A stretch of DNA of 64,000 bases from Trifolium pratense (lineage: Eukaryota > Streptophyta > Magnoliopsida > Fabales > Fabaceae): contig NC_060064.1 of the NCBI RefSeq assembly GCF_020283565.1, forward strand, positions 16,078,337 through 16,142,336. The letters run 5' to 3'. The notes under the pieces were generated by a model, which had not been told where the DNA came from, made no database searches, and worked only from the letters and a program-made list of their open reading frames with translations. Shown piece by piece: positions 46,589-57,800 of the stretch. Numbering within the stretch: position 1 is the stretch's first letter; the number at the start of each line of letters is the position of its first letter. The translations under genes and the position numbers were made by a program.

Positions 46589-46676
46589 TGGTTTTGTGTT
46601 TGTTAAAGTTGTGTTTATTTTTATATTGTGGAATAAAAAACTTGTTACTTGCATATAACTCATGATAAGTTAGGTT

Positions 46677-49600
46677 ATGGTTAAAACTACTCAGAGATCT
46701 AATCCTAGTAAAACTCCAAGTTCTAGTGCGATGAGTAGCGAAGCAAGTTCGAGTGGTGGAGTCGATCCCCCTCCACAAAGTTTGGTAACATCTGAGTTAG
46801 TGAATGTTCCAATATTCTCCAGTCCAACCATTTCGACTGTGCATGATGTTATTCCAACTTTGCCAATTCCAACTATGGCAATTCCGTCCGTAACTGCTGG
46901 TTTTGGACGTTCGAAACCACCATCAGGTCAGGGTTTTATGTATGGGCCTCCCCCTACACTTGGTTTAGGGATGCCAGGTTTCGAACCTGATAGGTATACT
47001 TCGTCAAGGGTAACTCCCACACCCTTAACGACTGCATCTGTGTTGTCTTTGAGACAACAAATGGATGAGAGCAACCATGAAATGGTTAATCTCTTAACAC
47101 AACAAATGGGTACTGTGTTTAATCCATTAATTCAGAATACCAACGAGAGTTATCAAATGTTGGCATTTCAAATGAGTCGAATTGCAGATTTTTTTGGGAC
47201 ACCCCCACCACCTCCTAGAGTAAATCCCATTACTCCACAAGTAATACTACCTGCAATGTCTTCGACTCCAGTGCAGCAAAGGCCAACCTATGTGGCTACT
47301 GAAACAGTTCCTAACCCAACACCTACACCAGTTGTACAAGAGGAAACCTATTATCCTCACGAGGTTAATCAAATGCCTCAAGTAGTAAATCAAAACCCTC
47401 CTGCTATGAACCCAAATCCACAAGTGGTACATCAAAACCCCCCAGTGATAATGGTTAGGAGGAACCAGGATCCTGACGAGGTAGTGCGAGAGGTGCAAAA
47501 CAATAATTTGCTTGGCCAACACAATTTGGCTAACATGGTCGAAACGATTTTGGCCCAAAACGGCCTAAACACGGGTTGTCGAAGGCCAAACTTTGTCCCT
47601 GCCTTCACTGAATATGTGCTGCAAACCGAGTTACCAAGAGGTTGGAAAGTCCCAAAATACACTAAGTTTGCTGGGGACACTAATGAATCAACCGTAGAAC
47701 ATATTGCCAGGTATCTAGCTGAGTCTGGGAATTTGGCGAATAATGAAAATTTGCGAATGAAGTATTTTCCTAATTCGCTTACCAAGAATGCATTTACTTG
47801 GTTTACAACTTTGCCTCCCAATTCGATCAATAGTTGGGCCCAATTGGAAAGGATTTTCCATGAGCAATTTTATATGGGCCAAACTAAGATAAGTCTGAAA
47901 GAGTTAGCCAGTGTAAAAAGAAAAAACCAAGAGTCAATTGATGACTATCTAAATAGGTTTCGTTTGCTGAAATCCAGGTGCTTTACTCAAGTGCCTGAAC
48001 ACGAGCTAGTGGAAATGGCTGCTGGTGGGTTAGATTATTCAATTCGAAAGAAATTGGATACCCAATACCTTCGAGACATGTCACAGTTGGCTGACAGAGT
48101 GAGACAAATCGAAAGGTTAAAAGCTGAGAAAGTTAGAAATTCTAAGTTTCAGAAAAAGAAAGAAATAGGTTTTGTTGATTCCTATGATAATGAAATTGAT
48201 TATGAAACGAGTGATGAATACTTAAATTTCGACGATAGTGATATTAATGTGGCTGAATTAAAGCCTGGGCCTCCTTACACTTGCAAATTGTTGAGGCCGT
48301 CGAATGGAAAAAATCCTATCGAACCAAAAAATGATAAGTTTGTTACGAAGACTTATACTTTCGACATCACTAAATGTGATGAGATTTTTGATTTATTGGT
48401 GACTGATGGCCAAATTATTGTGCCAAAAGATATGAAAATACCACCAATAGAACAAAGAAAGAAAAGAGGTTATTGTAAGTTTCATAATTATTTGGGACAT
48501 AAAACTTATCAATGTGTTGTTTTCAGGGATTTGGTGCAAAAAGCGCTGAATGAAGGAAGGCTGAAGTATGCTGATAAGGCTAAGCCTCCAATGAAGGTAG
48601 ATTCAGACCCTTTGCCACCTGCAGACGCTACCTATGTCGAAGTCTATGACTGCAACATGGTCGAAGTGATAGATGCTACTGCTCCAATCAAGGCTGTGCC
48701 TGAAGAGGAGTATGAAAAGAGGGTACGTGAGGTGTACCCCAATGCTGAGGAAGAACTGGTGGACTTCCTAAATAGGTGCAAGCTGAAGAATGCTGAAGTG
48801 ATGCTTTGCCCTAGATGCAGTGCTGTGTGCGACAAAGAGGCTACTGCAGGCCTTCAAAGTGTTGTACCTTATGCTGAAAACAAGAGAAAATGGCCAAAAT
48901 CTAGGCCAAATCAAAAAGCTTGGCCTTACAAAGGAGCCAACTGGGGAAAGCCTATTACCAAAGGCCTTTCGATCCAGCAAAGGCTAGGCCCCCAAAACAC
49001 TTTCAAACCATCTGGGAGAGCACCTGTTAACCAATGGGTGAGTGGACAGTACGTCACTTTTAATCGAAGGATGATGGAAAATGGAAGCTCTAGCAATGTT
49101 AATGTGAACATTGTATCTGAACCCAAGGGTTCAAAAGTGGTAGCTGGGAAGGAAACAGTGAATGCTGCCACTGAAGTCAACAAATACTCTTATAGGAATA
49201 ACTATAAGGGAAAGAATCCTATGACCCGCACTCAGTGGCGAAGGTTCCAGAGGAAACAAAAGTTGACAACAAAAGAGGCTGAGGCTGGGGGCAAGGCTGT
49301 AGCAACCCAGAAGGCTGAAAAGGTTGAAATGGCCAAGAGGCCAGTAAAGGAGAGGCTCTCCATAATATTGGAAGAGCCCATAGCTGAAAATGCCCAAGGA
49401 GGGGCAGAAGATGAGGATGACATGGAGGATGATGATCTCCTGGATGAGGGGTCTGATTTTGATGTCATGGTCAATGTGGTGTCCATTCTGCCACTGGAAT
49501 ATGATGTGCCTACTGAAGTCAATGAGCTGGAAGAGGACTTCGAAGCCCTTAATTTGGCTGATCATAAGCCAATGTGTTATTATGTTATGCAAAATGGTTG

Positions 49601-50294
49601 TGTCGAAGAGCAAAAAGCTGTCTTCGAGAAGCCAGATCTGGGAATGCAGAACCACTTGAAGGCTTTGTTCATTAGGGCAAAAGTCAATAATGTGGGAATC
49701 AATAAAGTCTTAGTGGATGGAGGAGCTGTGGTGAACATCATGCCTCACTTCATGTTGAAGAAATTAGGTCTCTATGACACAGACCTTCATTCCCACAATG
49801 TGGTGTTGGCCAACTATGAAGGAAAAACTGGTCATTCCCTGGGGGCAGTGCAGTTGGAAGTTTGTGTTGGTAGTACAGTTCGGAAGACCTTGTTTATGGT
49901 CATAGCTGCCAAACCTAATTACAATCTGTTATTAGGTAGAGAATGGATACATGGTGTTGGAGCTGTTCCCTCAACCATGCACCAAAGGTTAATCATCTGG
50001 AGAGAAGATGGTTTGGTCGAGAATGTAGAAGCAGATCAAAGTGCATATGTTTCAGAGACAGGCACTGCGACTTTACAGAATTTCGACAAAAACCTGGCCT
50101 CGATTGCTCCTTGTGGTGAGCAAGATGCTGCCTTCGATCCAAATGAAGTGGTATCAAAAAATGTATACCACTCAGTTAAGTTGCATCCAACCCATGGCTT
50201 TTGTTGGGAAAGGGAAGACATAGAGAAACCCTTGTGTGAAGATGCATACCCACCAGTGTCTGGATGGGTCAACCATGATGAGTTTGATGATTGA
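46677..50294 (+). CDS. gag-pro: Gag-protease polyprotein of G2
   Basis: An open frame of 1205 aa starts at ATG 46677. A Pro/Gln-rich N-terminal third is followed by a retrotransposon gag domain at about 323-460 (NAFTWFTTLPPNSINSWAQL, ESIDDYLNRFRLL), a knuckle-like C600-H603-H608-C613, a charged acidic region, and an aspartic protease with D1014 in VDGGAVVNIMP and a LLLGREW segment. It forms particles and the protease that matures them. The CHHC knuckle matches the variant in G1. The frame ends with TGA at 50292-50294 without RT, so pol must be reached by another mechanism. Confidence 0.94.
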   Translation: MVKTTQRSNPSKTPSSSAMSSEASSSGGVDPPPQSLVTSELVNVPIFSSPTISTVHDVIPTLPIPTMAIPSVTAGFGRSKPPSGQGFMYGPPPTLGLGMPGFEPDRYTSSRVTPTPLTTASVLSLRQQMDESNHEMVNLLTQQMGTVFNPLIQNTNESYQMLAFQMSRIADFFGTPPPPPRVNPITPQVILPAMSSTPVQQRPTYVATETVPNPTPTPVVQEETYYPHEVNQMPQVVNQNPPAMNPNPQVVHQNPPVIMVRRNQDPDEVVREVQNNNLLGQHNLANMVETILAQNGLNTGCRRPNFVPAFTEYVLQTELPRGWKVPKYTKFAGDTNESTVEHIARYLAESGNLANNENLRMKYFPNSLTKNAFTWFTTLPPNSINSWAQLERIFHEQFYMGQTKISLKELASVKRKNQESIDDYLNRFRLLKSRCFTQVPEHELVEMAAGGLDYSIRKKLDTQYLRDMSQLADRVRQIERLKAEKVRNSKFQKKKEIGFVDSYDNEIDYETSDEYLNFDDSDINVAELKPGPPYTCKLLRPSNGKNPIEPKNDKFVTKTYTFDITKCDEIFDLLVTDGQIIVPKDMKIPPIEQRKKRGYCKFHNYLGHKTYQCVVFRDLVQKALNEGRLKYADKAKPPMKVDSDPLPPADATYVEVYDCNMVEVIDATAPIKAVPEEEYEKRVREVYPNAEEELVDFLNRCKLKNAEVMLCPRCSAVCDKEATAGLQSVVPYAENKRKWPKSRPNQKAWPYKGANWGKPITKGLSIQQRLGPQNTFKPSGRAPVNQWVSGQYVTFNRRMMENGSSSNVNVNIVSEPKGSKVVAGKETVNAATEVNKYSYRNNYKGKNPMTRTQWRRFQRKQKLTTKEAEAGGKAVATQKAEKVEMAKRPVKERLSIILEEPIAENAQGGAEDEDDMEDDDLLDEGSDFDVMVNVVSILPLEYDVPTEVNELEEDFEALNLADHKPMCYYVMQNGCVEEQKAVFEKPDLGMQNHLKALFIRAKVNNVGINKVLVDGGAVVNIMPHFMLKKLGLYDTDLHSHNVVLANYEGKTGHSLGAVQLEVCVGSTVRKTLFMVIAAKPNYNLLLGREWIHGVGAVPSTMHQRLIIWREDGLVENVEADQSAYVSETGTATLQNFDKNLASIAPCGEQDAAFDPNEVVSKNVYHSVKLHPTHGFCWEREDIEKPLCEDAYPPVSGWVNHDEFDD

Positions 50295-53200
50295 GTCCCC
50301 AGCATGGGATCGAATTACGGCTTACGCAGCCGAGAATAGAATCAAAATGGCTCTTGAGGCCATTAATGTTCAAGAAAATATGGCTGTCGAAGCCAACGAT
50401 GACTTAAGGGACGAACTGGCCTTGGAGGCTAGTGAAGTAAATGATAGGAAAAAGCAAAGGTTAGATTGCATCTATGATGATGAGCCTTTGGGTTTTGAGA
50501 AAGATCCACATAGTTCGATTCAGAGAATGCAAGCCCAAGACCCTTTGCAGGAGGTTGATATTGGAGATGGCTCTGTTAAAAGGCCAACTTACATTAGTGC
50601 CAATATAGACCCAACCTTAAGAGAAAAAATGGTCGAGTTGCTTAAGAAATACAGAGACTGCTTTGCATGGGACTATAACGAAATGCCTGGGTTAAGCAGA
50701 AATCTTGTGGAGCATAGGCTACCCCTTCGACCAGATAAGAAACCTGTAAAGCAGCTTCCAAGGAGGTTTGCACCGGAAATCATGACAAAGATCAAAGCAG
50801 AAATTGAAAGGTTGCTTAAATGCAAGTTCATTCGAACAACCAGGTATGTGGAATGGTTAGCTAACATTGTTCCTGTTATTAAGAAAAACGGATCACTTAG
50901 GGTTTGCATAGACTTTAGAGATTTGAATAATGCTACACCTAAGGATGAATATTCCATGCCTGTAGCCGAAATGTTAGTTGACTCAGCAGCAGGACATGAA
51001 TATTTGAGTATGTTAGATGGCTACTCAGGTTACAATCAAATCTTTATCGACGAAGATGATGTGCCAAAAACCGCATTTCGTTGCCCTGGTGCTTTAGGCA
51101 CCTATGAGTGGGTAGTGATGCCTTTTGGATTAAAAAATGCTGGAGCAACATACCAAAGAGCCATGAACTTAATTTTTCATGATTTTATCGAAATATTTAT
51201 GCAGGTTTACATTGATGATATTGTTGTGAAATCCTCTTCCCAGGATGAACATATCGAACATCTTAAAAAATCGTTCGAAAGAATGAGAAAATGTGGATTA
51301 AAAATGAATCCACTGAAATGTGCTTTCTGTGTACATGCAGGAGATTTCCTTGGCTTTGTTGTGCATAAGAAGGGCATAGAAATTAACCAAAATAAGACAA
51401 AGGCTATCATGGAGACAGAACCTCCAGGAACGAAGAAACAGCTTCAATCTTTGCTAGGAAAGGTCAATTTCTTGAGAAGGTTTATATCAAACCTAAGTGG
51501 TAAAGCTCAACCTTTTTCTCCACTGCTGAGGCTCAAGAAAGGTGATGTATTTGAATGGGGAATGGAACAACAAAAGGCATTTGATGATATCAAGGCATAC
51601 TTGTCGAAGCCCCCAACTTTAATGCCTCCTATTCGAAACAAAGCAATGAAGTTGTACATCGCAGCATCAGATTCGACTATTGGAAGCATGCTCGCACAAG
51701 AGGATGAAAATGGCGTAGAAAAGGCTATTTACTATCTAAGTAGAATCTTGAATGATGCTGAGACTAGATATAGTCCAATTGAAAAGCTTTGTCTATGTTT
51801 GTATTTCTCTTGTACCAAACTTAAGCAATATATCAAACCAGTTCATGTTTATGTTTATTCTCATTTTGACATCATTAAGCATATGTTGTTAAAACCAATT
51901 TTGCATAGTCGAATTGGGAAATGGGCTTTAGCTTTAACTGAATATTCATTGACTTACCAACCCCTGAGGGCTGTAAAGGGTCAAGTAGTAGCTGATTTTC
52001 TTGTTGACCACTCGGTGACTGAGACCTCAATAACATATGTAGAACATGAACCTTGGATGTTGTACTTCGATGGCTCGAAGCACAAACATGGCACAGGAGT
52101 TGGAATCTTAATCATTTCTCCTTTAAAGATTCCAACAAAATTTAAGTACAAAATTAATGGAACATGCTCCAATAATGAAGCCGAGTACGAGGCTTTAATT
52201 GTAGGTCTAAAGATTATTTTGGACTTGGGGGCAAAACATGTTAAAATCAGAGGAGATTCTGAGTTAGTAATAAAACAATTGACAAAGGAATACAAATGCA
52301 TTCAAGAACATTTGATGAAATACTTTGTCATTGCCTTCTCGCTACTAAAACGGTTTGATTCATGTGACATTCAACACGTGCCTCGAATCGAAAACCAAGA
52401 AGCAAATGACTTAGCCCAAATTGCTTCTGGTTATAAGGTAACGGGGAAAAAATTAGATGAGATAGTTGAAATTAAAGAAAAACTAATCTCATGTGAGGTA
52501 ATACCCCATCAGCTGGGGGCAAATGAACTAAAGTTCGAAAGGGAGTCTGAAAGGGCTGATGCACACTTTGATGAAGCAATGACTGAAGTCTTCGTGATTG
52601 ACAATTTGGCTGACATGGATTGGAGGCAACCCATTGTTAAATACATAGAAAATCCAACAGGTACAGCCGATAGGAAGGTTAAGTATAGAGCCTTGAATTA
52701 CACAATCATGGGAAATGAACTATTTAAGAAGACTCCTGAAGGGGTTTTGTTGAAATGCCTAAATGAAAACGAAGCGTATGTAGCAATTTCAAACGCCCAT
52801 AGTGGAGCCTGCGGTGCCCATCAAGCAGGCCATAAAATGAAGTGGCTTTTGTTTCGACAAGGCTTGTATTGGCCTTCCATGCTTAAGGACTGCATAGAAT
52901 ATGCGAAAGGCTGTCAAGAGTGTCAAAAACACGCAGGGATACAACGCGTTCCTGCCAGTGAGTTGCATTCGATTATCAAACCTTGGCCTTTCAGAGGGTG
53001 GGCTTTAGATTTAATTGGTGAGATAAGGCCCACGTCATCCAAGAACCAACGTTATATACTAGTTGGGATTGATTATTTTACCAAATGGATAGAGGCTGTT
53101 GCCCTAACAAATGTGGATCAGGAGACAGTGATCAATTTTATCCAAGAACATATTATTTATAGGTTTGGGCTTCCTGAAACGATCACTACAGACCAAGGAA

Positions 53201-53919
53201 CGGTGTTTGTTGGTCGAAAGATGCAAGATTTTGCTGAACAATTGGGTTTTAAGCTAATGACTTCGACGCCTTACTATGCTCAAGCAAATGGCCAAGTTGA
53301 AGCAGCCAACAAGGTCATAATTAGTTTAATTAAGAAGCACGTTGCCCAAAAGCCAAAGAATTGGCACAAGACCTTGGATCAAGTCCTATGGGCATGTAGG
53401 AATTCTCCTAAAGAGTCAACAGGTTCGACACCTTTTCGACTAACATATGGTCACGATGCCGTGTTACCTGTTGAAATAATGATGCAGTCGATTCGAGTAC
53501 AAAGGCAATGGGAACTACCTCCTGATCACTATGAGAACATAATGTTAGATGAGTTAACAGACGTGGATGAGGAAAGGTTGCAGGCGTTAGATGCTTTGAT
53601 TCGACAAAAAGAACGAATTGCTAGAGCATATAACAAAAGGGTTAAATCCAAACTCTTTGACGTAGGAGACCTAGTTTGGAAAGTCATCCTCCCCATGGAC
53701 AGACGAGATCGAGTCTTTGGAAAATGGTCACCCAATTGGGAAGGACCATTTAAGATTTCTCAAGTTTTGTCAAATGGAGCTTATGAGATTGAAGAGTTAA
53801 CTCCTGAGAAACGTTCAGTCAACATGAATGGCAAATATTTAAAGAAATACAAGCCAATGTTGCAAGAAATAACCATAAAAAAAATGAATAACGCAAGGAT
53901 AAAATTTGCAAGATGGTAA
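50236..53919 (+). CDS. pol: Pol polyprotein of G2 (RT, two RNase H, integrase)
   Basis: The frame is open from just after a TAG at 50221-50223 to 53919 (1227 aa counted from GTG 50236; first ATG at 50242). Domains: reverse transcriptase with YIDD at 325-328, RT-linked RNase H, a Tat-type second RNase H (YFDGSKH, D612), integrase zinc finger from H855 to CQEC, and core D925, D986 and E1022 (D-35-E). It is in the +1 frame relative to gag-pro and overlaps it over 50224-50294. Expression could use +1 frameshifting in that 71-base window or splicing, as known for Ogre elements. All catalytic residues are present and no internal stop was seen. Confidence 0.94.
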   Translation: MKMHTHQCLDGSTMMSLMIESPAWDRITAYAAENRIKMALEAINVQENMAVEANDDLRDELALEASEVNDRKKQRLDCIYDDEPLGFEKDPHSSIQRMQAQDPLQEVDIGDGSVKRPTYISANIDPTLREKMVELLKKYRDCFAWDYNEMPGLSRNLVEHRLPLRPDKKPVKQLPRRFAPEIMTKIKAEIERLLKCKFIRTTRYVEWLANIVPVIKKNGSLRVCIDFRDLNNATPKDEYSMPVAEMLVDSAAGHEYLSMLDGYSGYNQIFIDEDDVPKTAFRCPGALGTYEWVVMPFGLKNAGATYQRAMNLIFHDFIEIFMQVYIDDIVVKSSSQDEHIEHLKKSFERMRKCGLKMNPLKCAFCVHAGDFLGFVVHKKGIEINQNKTKAIMETEPPGTKKQLQSLLGKVNFLRRFISNLSGKAQPFSPLLRLKKGDVFEWGMEQQKAFDDIKAYLSKPPTLMPPIRNKAMKLYIAASDSTIGSMLAQEDENGVEKAIYYLSRILNDAETRYSPIEKLCLCLYFSCTKLKQYIKPVHVYVYSHFDIIKHMLLKPILHSRIGKWALALTEYSLTYQPLRAVKGQVVADFLVDHSVTETSITYVEHEPWMLYFDGSKHKHGTGVGILIISPLKIPTKFKYKINGTCSNNEAEYEALIVGLKIILDLGAKHVKIRGDSELVIKQLTKEYKCIQEHLMKYFVIAFSLLKRFDSCDIQHVPRIENQEANDLAQIASGYKVTGKKLDEIVEIKEKLISCEVIPHQLGANELKFERESERADAHFDEAMTEVFVIDNLADMDWRQPIVKYIENPTGTADRKVKYRALNYTIMGNELFKKTPEGVLLKCLNENEAYVAISNAHSGACGAHQAGHKMKWLLFRQGLYWPSMLKDCIEYAKGCQECQKHAGIQRVPASELHSIIKPWPFRGWALDLIGEIRPTSSKNQRYILVGIDYFTKWIEAVALTNVDQETVINFIQEHIIYRFGLPETITTDQGTVFVGRKMQDFAEQLGFKLMTSTPYYAQANGQVEAANKVIISLIKKHVAQKPKNWHKTLDQVLWACRNSPKESTGSTPFRLTYGHDAVLPVEIMMQSIRVQRQWELPPDHYENIMLDELTDVDEERLQALDALIRQKERIARAYNKRVKSKLFDVGDLVWKVILPMDRRDRVFGKWSPNWEGPFKISQVLSNGAYEIEELTPEKRSVNMNGKYLKKYKPMLQEITIKKMNNARIKFARW

Positions 53920-54030
53920 AAGAAAATGCCAATAATCAAGTTTTATTTTATATAAAATCAACAATACAACCAATCATTCAAGAATGTTCAAGAAAATACA
54001 AGAAATGGTTGAATGTTGAAAGATAAACAC

Positions 54031-54381
54031 TTAAGGTTTACCCTGAACCCGAGTTCCCTCATCCTTTGAATCAGAATTGGAAAGTTCTGAGATCTGAGAG
54101 TCTTCATCCTCAGAAGAAGGAGTTGGAGTTCCTGGGTATTCTTCATCAGGCTCTAGGGTATTGAGGAACTCAAGGTAATCCTCATCTTCATCATCTGAAC
54201 TAGAGCTTGAAGAATCAGAAGAGAGAATGATGGTTTCTACTACCTTGGCTGGTGCCGGCCTAGGGCGAAGGATTCTAGTGCGTGGAGGTTTGGAAGCTGG
54301 AATCTTGATTCGTCCCCTTCCAAGAGGACGTGGTGTGCTTGAGCCCGGGGAAGAGGAAGGAAGATTTTTCTTGTTATCCAT
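54031..54381 (-). CDS. Small antisense ORF of G2, Ser/acidic protein with basic N-terminus
   Basis: This 116-aa frame starts with ATG at 54381. A TATA box TATAAATA on the same strand (54457-54450) lies about 70 bases upstream, so it has its own plausible promoter. The N-terminal half is basic and Pro/Arg-rich with an AT-hook-like RPLGRGRIK. The C-terminal half is Ser/Asp/Glu-rich (SSDSSSSSSDDEDEDYLEF). No family was recognised. A chance frame is possible, but the promoter context, biased composition and position next to the PMD gene argue for a real product. Confidence 0.55.
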   Translation of the reverse strand: MDNKKNLPSSSPGSSTPRPLGRGRIKIPASKPPRTRILRPRPAPAKVVETIILSSDSSSSSSDDEDEDYLEFLNTLEPDEEYPGTPTPSSEDEDSQISELSNSDSKDEGTRVQGKP

Positions 54382-54830
54382 TCTTTGTGGAGAGGTGTTG
54401 ATGCGTTAATTGGTGCAAAGTGCTGAACAAAAGAGTTGCAAGGCGTGGGTATTTATAGAAGGATTAATACGCGTTAATAGCTAGGCAGTTACAACTAACC
54501 ACGTTCAGTTTGCATAGGAAATGCCATTGCATTAATGCTCAAAGCCATGTAGTTAATTATGCTGACTGCTTTGGAAACATGTTCGCTTCATTCCTTACAA
54601 AGTGCCATTAATAAGGCTTGGGAAAGTGGCCCAAAAGAAGGAAAGCAAACAACAACAAATGAATAAAATACTCAGCCAATATATGAACATGCAGCATTAA
54701 AAAGCCAAAACGGGCATGCATTCAAAAGGCGTGTACGAAATTGTTTGACAGTTGCTAGTGTTAAAAGATTTACAATTACGACATCCAAAAGAAAAAAAAA
54801 AACTTGAGACTAAAAGGAAAATTTATAAAG
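54382..54830. other. Spacer between the two antisense ORFs of G2
   Basis: Holds the TATA box of the small antisense ORF (54457-54450) and, toward 54830, the likely 3' UTR of the antisense PMD gene. Nothing else was recognised. Confidence 0.5.
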
Positions 54831-57800
54831 TCAAGGTTGTTGTTGGGATGTTGAAGGAGGCTTTCGATTGGCCGCTTGAAATTGGTAATACTGAGTTCGA
54901 ATGGACGCCAGTTTACGTTGCAGCATTTCCTTATCACTAGCAAGGTGCTCAACTCGCTTCTGGACAGCTAGACCATCACTGTAGTGTTGGATACCTTCAC
55001 GTGCTAGCTCATCAAGCTTAACCTTTTGTGCTTCAATAGCTACTGCAGCTAGCTTTTCCATCTTAGCCTCCTCTTGTCGAATCTTTGCCTTTAGCGCTTC
55101 GATTTCAGATTGCCATTGAGCAATATTGTTCTCACAAGCCACAAGTTGCTCAAGAGCTTCATCAGAGGCAGCCTTGATAGTTGTGACCTCTGCATTGCAA
55201 CTACTAGCTTGCTCGAAATGGTGTTGCTGGGTGGCAAGCAGAGATGTCAAAAGGCTGCTAGTCCTGGTTAGGAGCTGAGATTGACTAACGAATTGTTCTA
55301 AAAAGGTTTCAGCCTGAGTCACTAGAAGGAACATGGCTTCGTCAGTCCTTGGGTTCTGCAGCTTGCGAAAAAGGGCTTTAATGTTGTAATATATAGAAGA
55401 GTCACGCTCAAGCAAGCCCAGCATATCCCCATTAAGAATTTCTCTCCTGAACCTGATTTCATGCTCAAACTGTTCTTGCTCAAGAACATCTTCCCTACCC
55501 TCTGTGTCCCCAACAGCAGAGCTAGAGGCGCCATGACTTGATAAAAGCTTGTTGAGTGCATCTGCCGGGGTTAAATCTCTTAGCTCTTTGGCAAGTTCAG
55601 CCGGTAAGACAACAGTAGGAGGAGGTTTCGACACAGAGGTTCCCTCTTCACCAAGTGAATCACCAATGCAGGAGTTCCCATCATCAGAGTCGAAAGTGTC
55701 AGCACTGGGTGAACTGGACTCATGGTTTGACCCACTTGGTTGTGGTTGATTGGTAGTGGAATGTTCGCCATCAACGGTTGGCCTTTGTTCACTGGAAAGG
55801 TTGGCAGCAGGGTCAACTTGAAAATTGGTTGGAGGATCATTTTCAGCTAATACTTGGGCAGGGTTCGTCAAAGGATTTTGTTGCGGTAGGCCTTGATCAA
55901 GTTGGTCCTCTTCATTGCTAGGCTTAAGGGTATCATCTTCGAAAGCGTGGTGAGGCGAGCCAGGAGCTTTGGGTGGTGATGAGGTTTCAGTAAGGACGGC
56001 CGTTTCGACAGGCTGAGGAGATGAAGGTTTTTCTGCCACACTTGCAGGATGCGTACCACTTGGTCCTTCGACCATCCCTTCAGCCGCTTTGCTAGGAGCA
56101 GGCTCATCTTGAGGAATAACCTGGGCAGAACTTTTTGGCTGAAATAAATGAAACCATGAAAGAATGAGTAACACAGTCAAGGGCTGAAGAAGTAATAAGA
56201 AGTAAGAATGGCCTACTTGGGCTTGAGGGATAGCAGAAGCTTCAGGCTGTGAAGTTGTTTCTTTTGCAGTAGCAGAAGCCTCGACAACAGTGGCTGCAGC
56301 AGGAGACTTTCTGTGCTTCTTTTTCTTCTTCTTCTTCCTCTCCGATTGCTCTAAAGGAGGGTCCTCAGGTGATGCCAGAGTATCAGGTTGTGCCTCAATC
56401 TCAGAGGACTTGTGTTCAGGAGTACCTTCTTGGTTGGGTTGGTGTTCTTTTTTCTTCTTCTTCTTTTTCTTTTTCTCATCAGTAATGGGTTCAGCGTTAT
56501 GAGGGAGATCTTGAATAGTGGCAGTGTTAGTCTGCTCAGGGATGGTCGAAAGGACAGGAATATCCTACAGGCCACAGTTCAGTAAGTTCACATTCAAGAC
56601 AAAAGAAAAAGAAGTCTTAAGCTAAATGGATACCTTATCTGGAGCACTCGAACAAGTGGCTGGAATAGGTCTTTGTTTCTTCGAAACAGAAGGAGTTTCA
56701 GTTGAATGAGACCTTTTGCGCGAAGCAATCTGGAAAGGGCATATCAAAGTTAATATGGACATCCTACAAAAGTGTGAGAAGCCACAAAAAAGGCAAAGGC
56801 CTACCTTTAGTTCAACCTTAGGTGGTGGAGGAAGAGGTTTGCTAGAATTGCTAGAACCTGCCTTCGACTTACTCCCTGCATTGGAGAAGTGCGCATAAGA
56901 GAAAAGCACGCAAGGTAAAAATGATGCAAGTAAAAGTAGAACTAAAAGAATACCTCTGGCGTTCAATTTCGACTTAATCTTGTTCAAAATAGATGAGTCG
57001 AACCCATTAGAGATAGCAGTGAGTAAGGCAGTCTTGTCAACCAGGCGTCCTTCATAGTGTCGAGACCACCAGGTAAAAAATTCCCTAGTGCAGGCATGTG
57101 AGGGAGCGAAGTCGAATGGGGTAAGCTCATAAGAAGGCTGATTGAAGTGGTTCAAGAATGAATGGAACTGTGGTTCTGTCATGCCATGCTTGCCTAAACA
57201 AACCTCCCTCTCTTCCAAGTATATGCTCTTAGGGAGTATTTGAGTTAAGCCAAATTGGCGAGACACCAGGTTTGGGAAGTAACCAACTAACCCAAAATCT
57301 CCAGAGGTCAAGCCAATTCGACAAGACAAGACTGTAGGCGTCAAGTAAGCATTCCAAATGTTGTTGGTTACCATCTCAAATTCTGGTGGAGAAGGAAATC
57401 TGTGAGTAAACCAAGGAGGACCAAGTGGCCTATCCACAAAAGGAGCAAAGCTAGGCTTAAACTTCTTCAGGCTGAGAAAAGCATTAAAATACTGTTGGAA
57501 AGCTACATCATAACCAAGGCCTCTTTCCCTAGGCACCATCCTCGCCAGCCTTGTGCCTTCGATTTGACGTGTTCTCGATTCCTCATAGTATGGCTCAGGT
57601 AAGAAAAGGTCGAGCTCAGCATGAAAGGTGGCAGTTAGCCATAGTTGCAGCAACCAAAAAGGGCCAGCACCCAAAAAGGTAGATCCATCGCCTGTTCTCT
57701 TAAGGTGTTCACAAGCATCCCTCATGGATTCATAAAGACATCCAAGAACAAGTCGAGCAAAATTGAATTGCTGACATTCATGTAGTTGAATAGCCATAGG

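Noticed and set aside
50221..50294. gag/pol frame change in G2 as a simple inactivating mutation
   Set aside because: Both frames are long and open with a defined overlap, which fits programmed frameshifting or splicing as well; one copy cannot decide it, so it is listed as a finding, not as a lesion.
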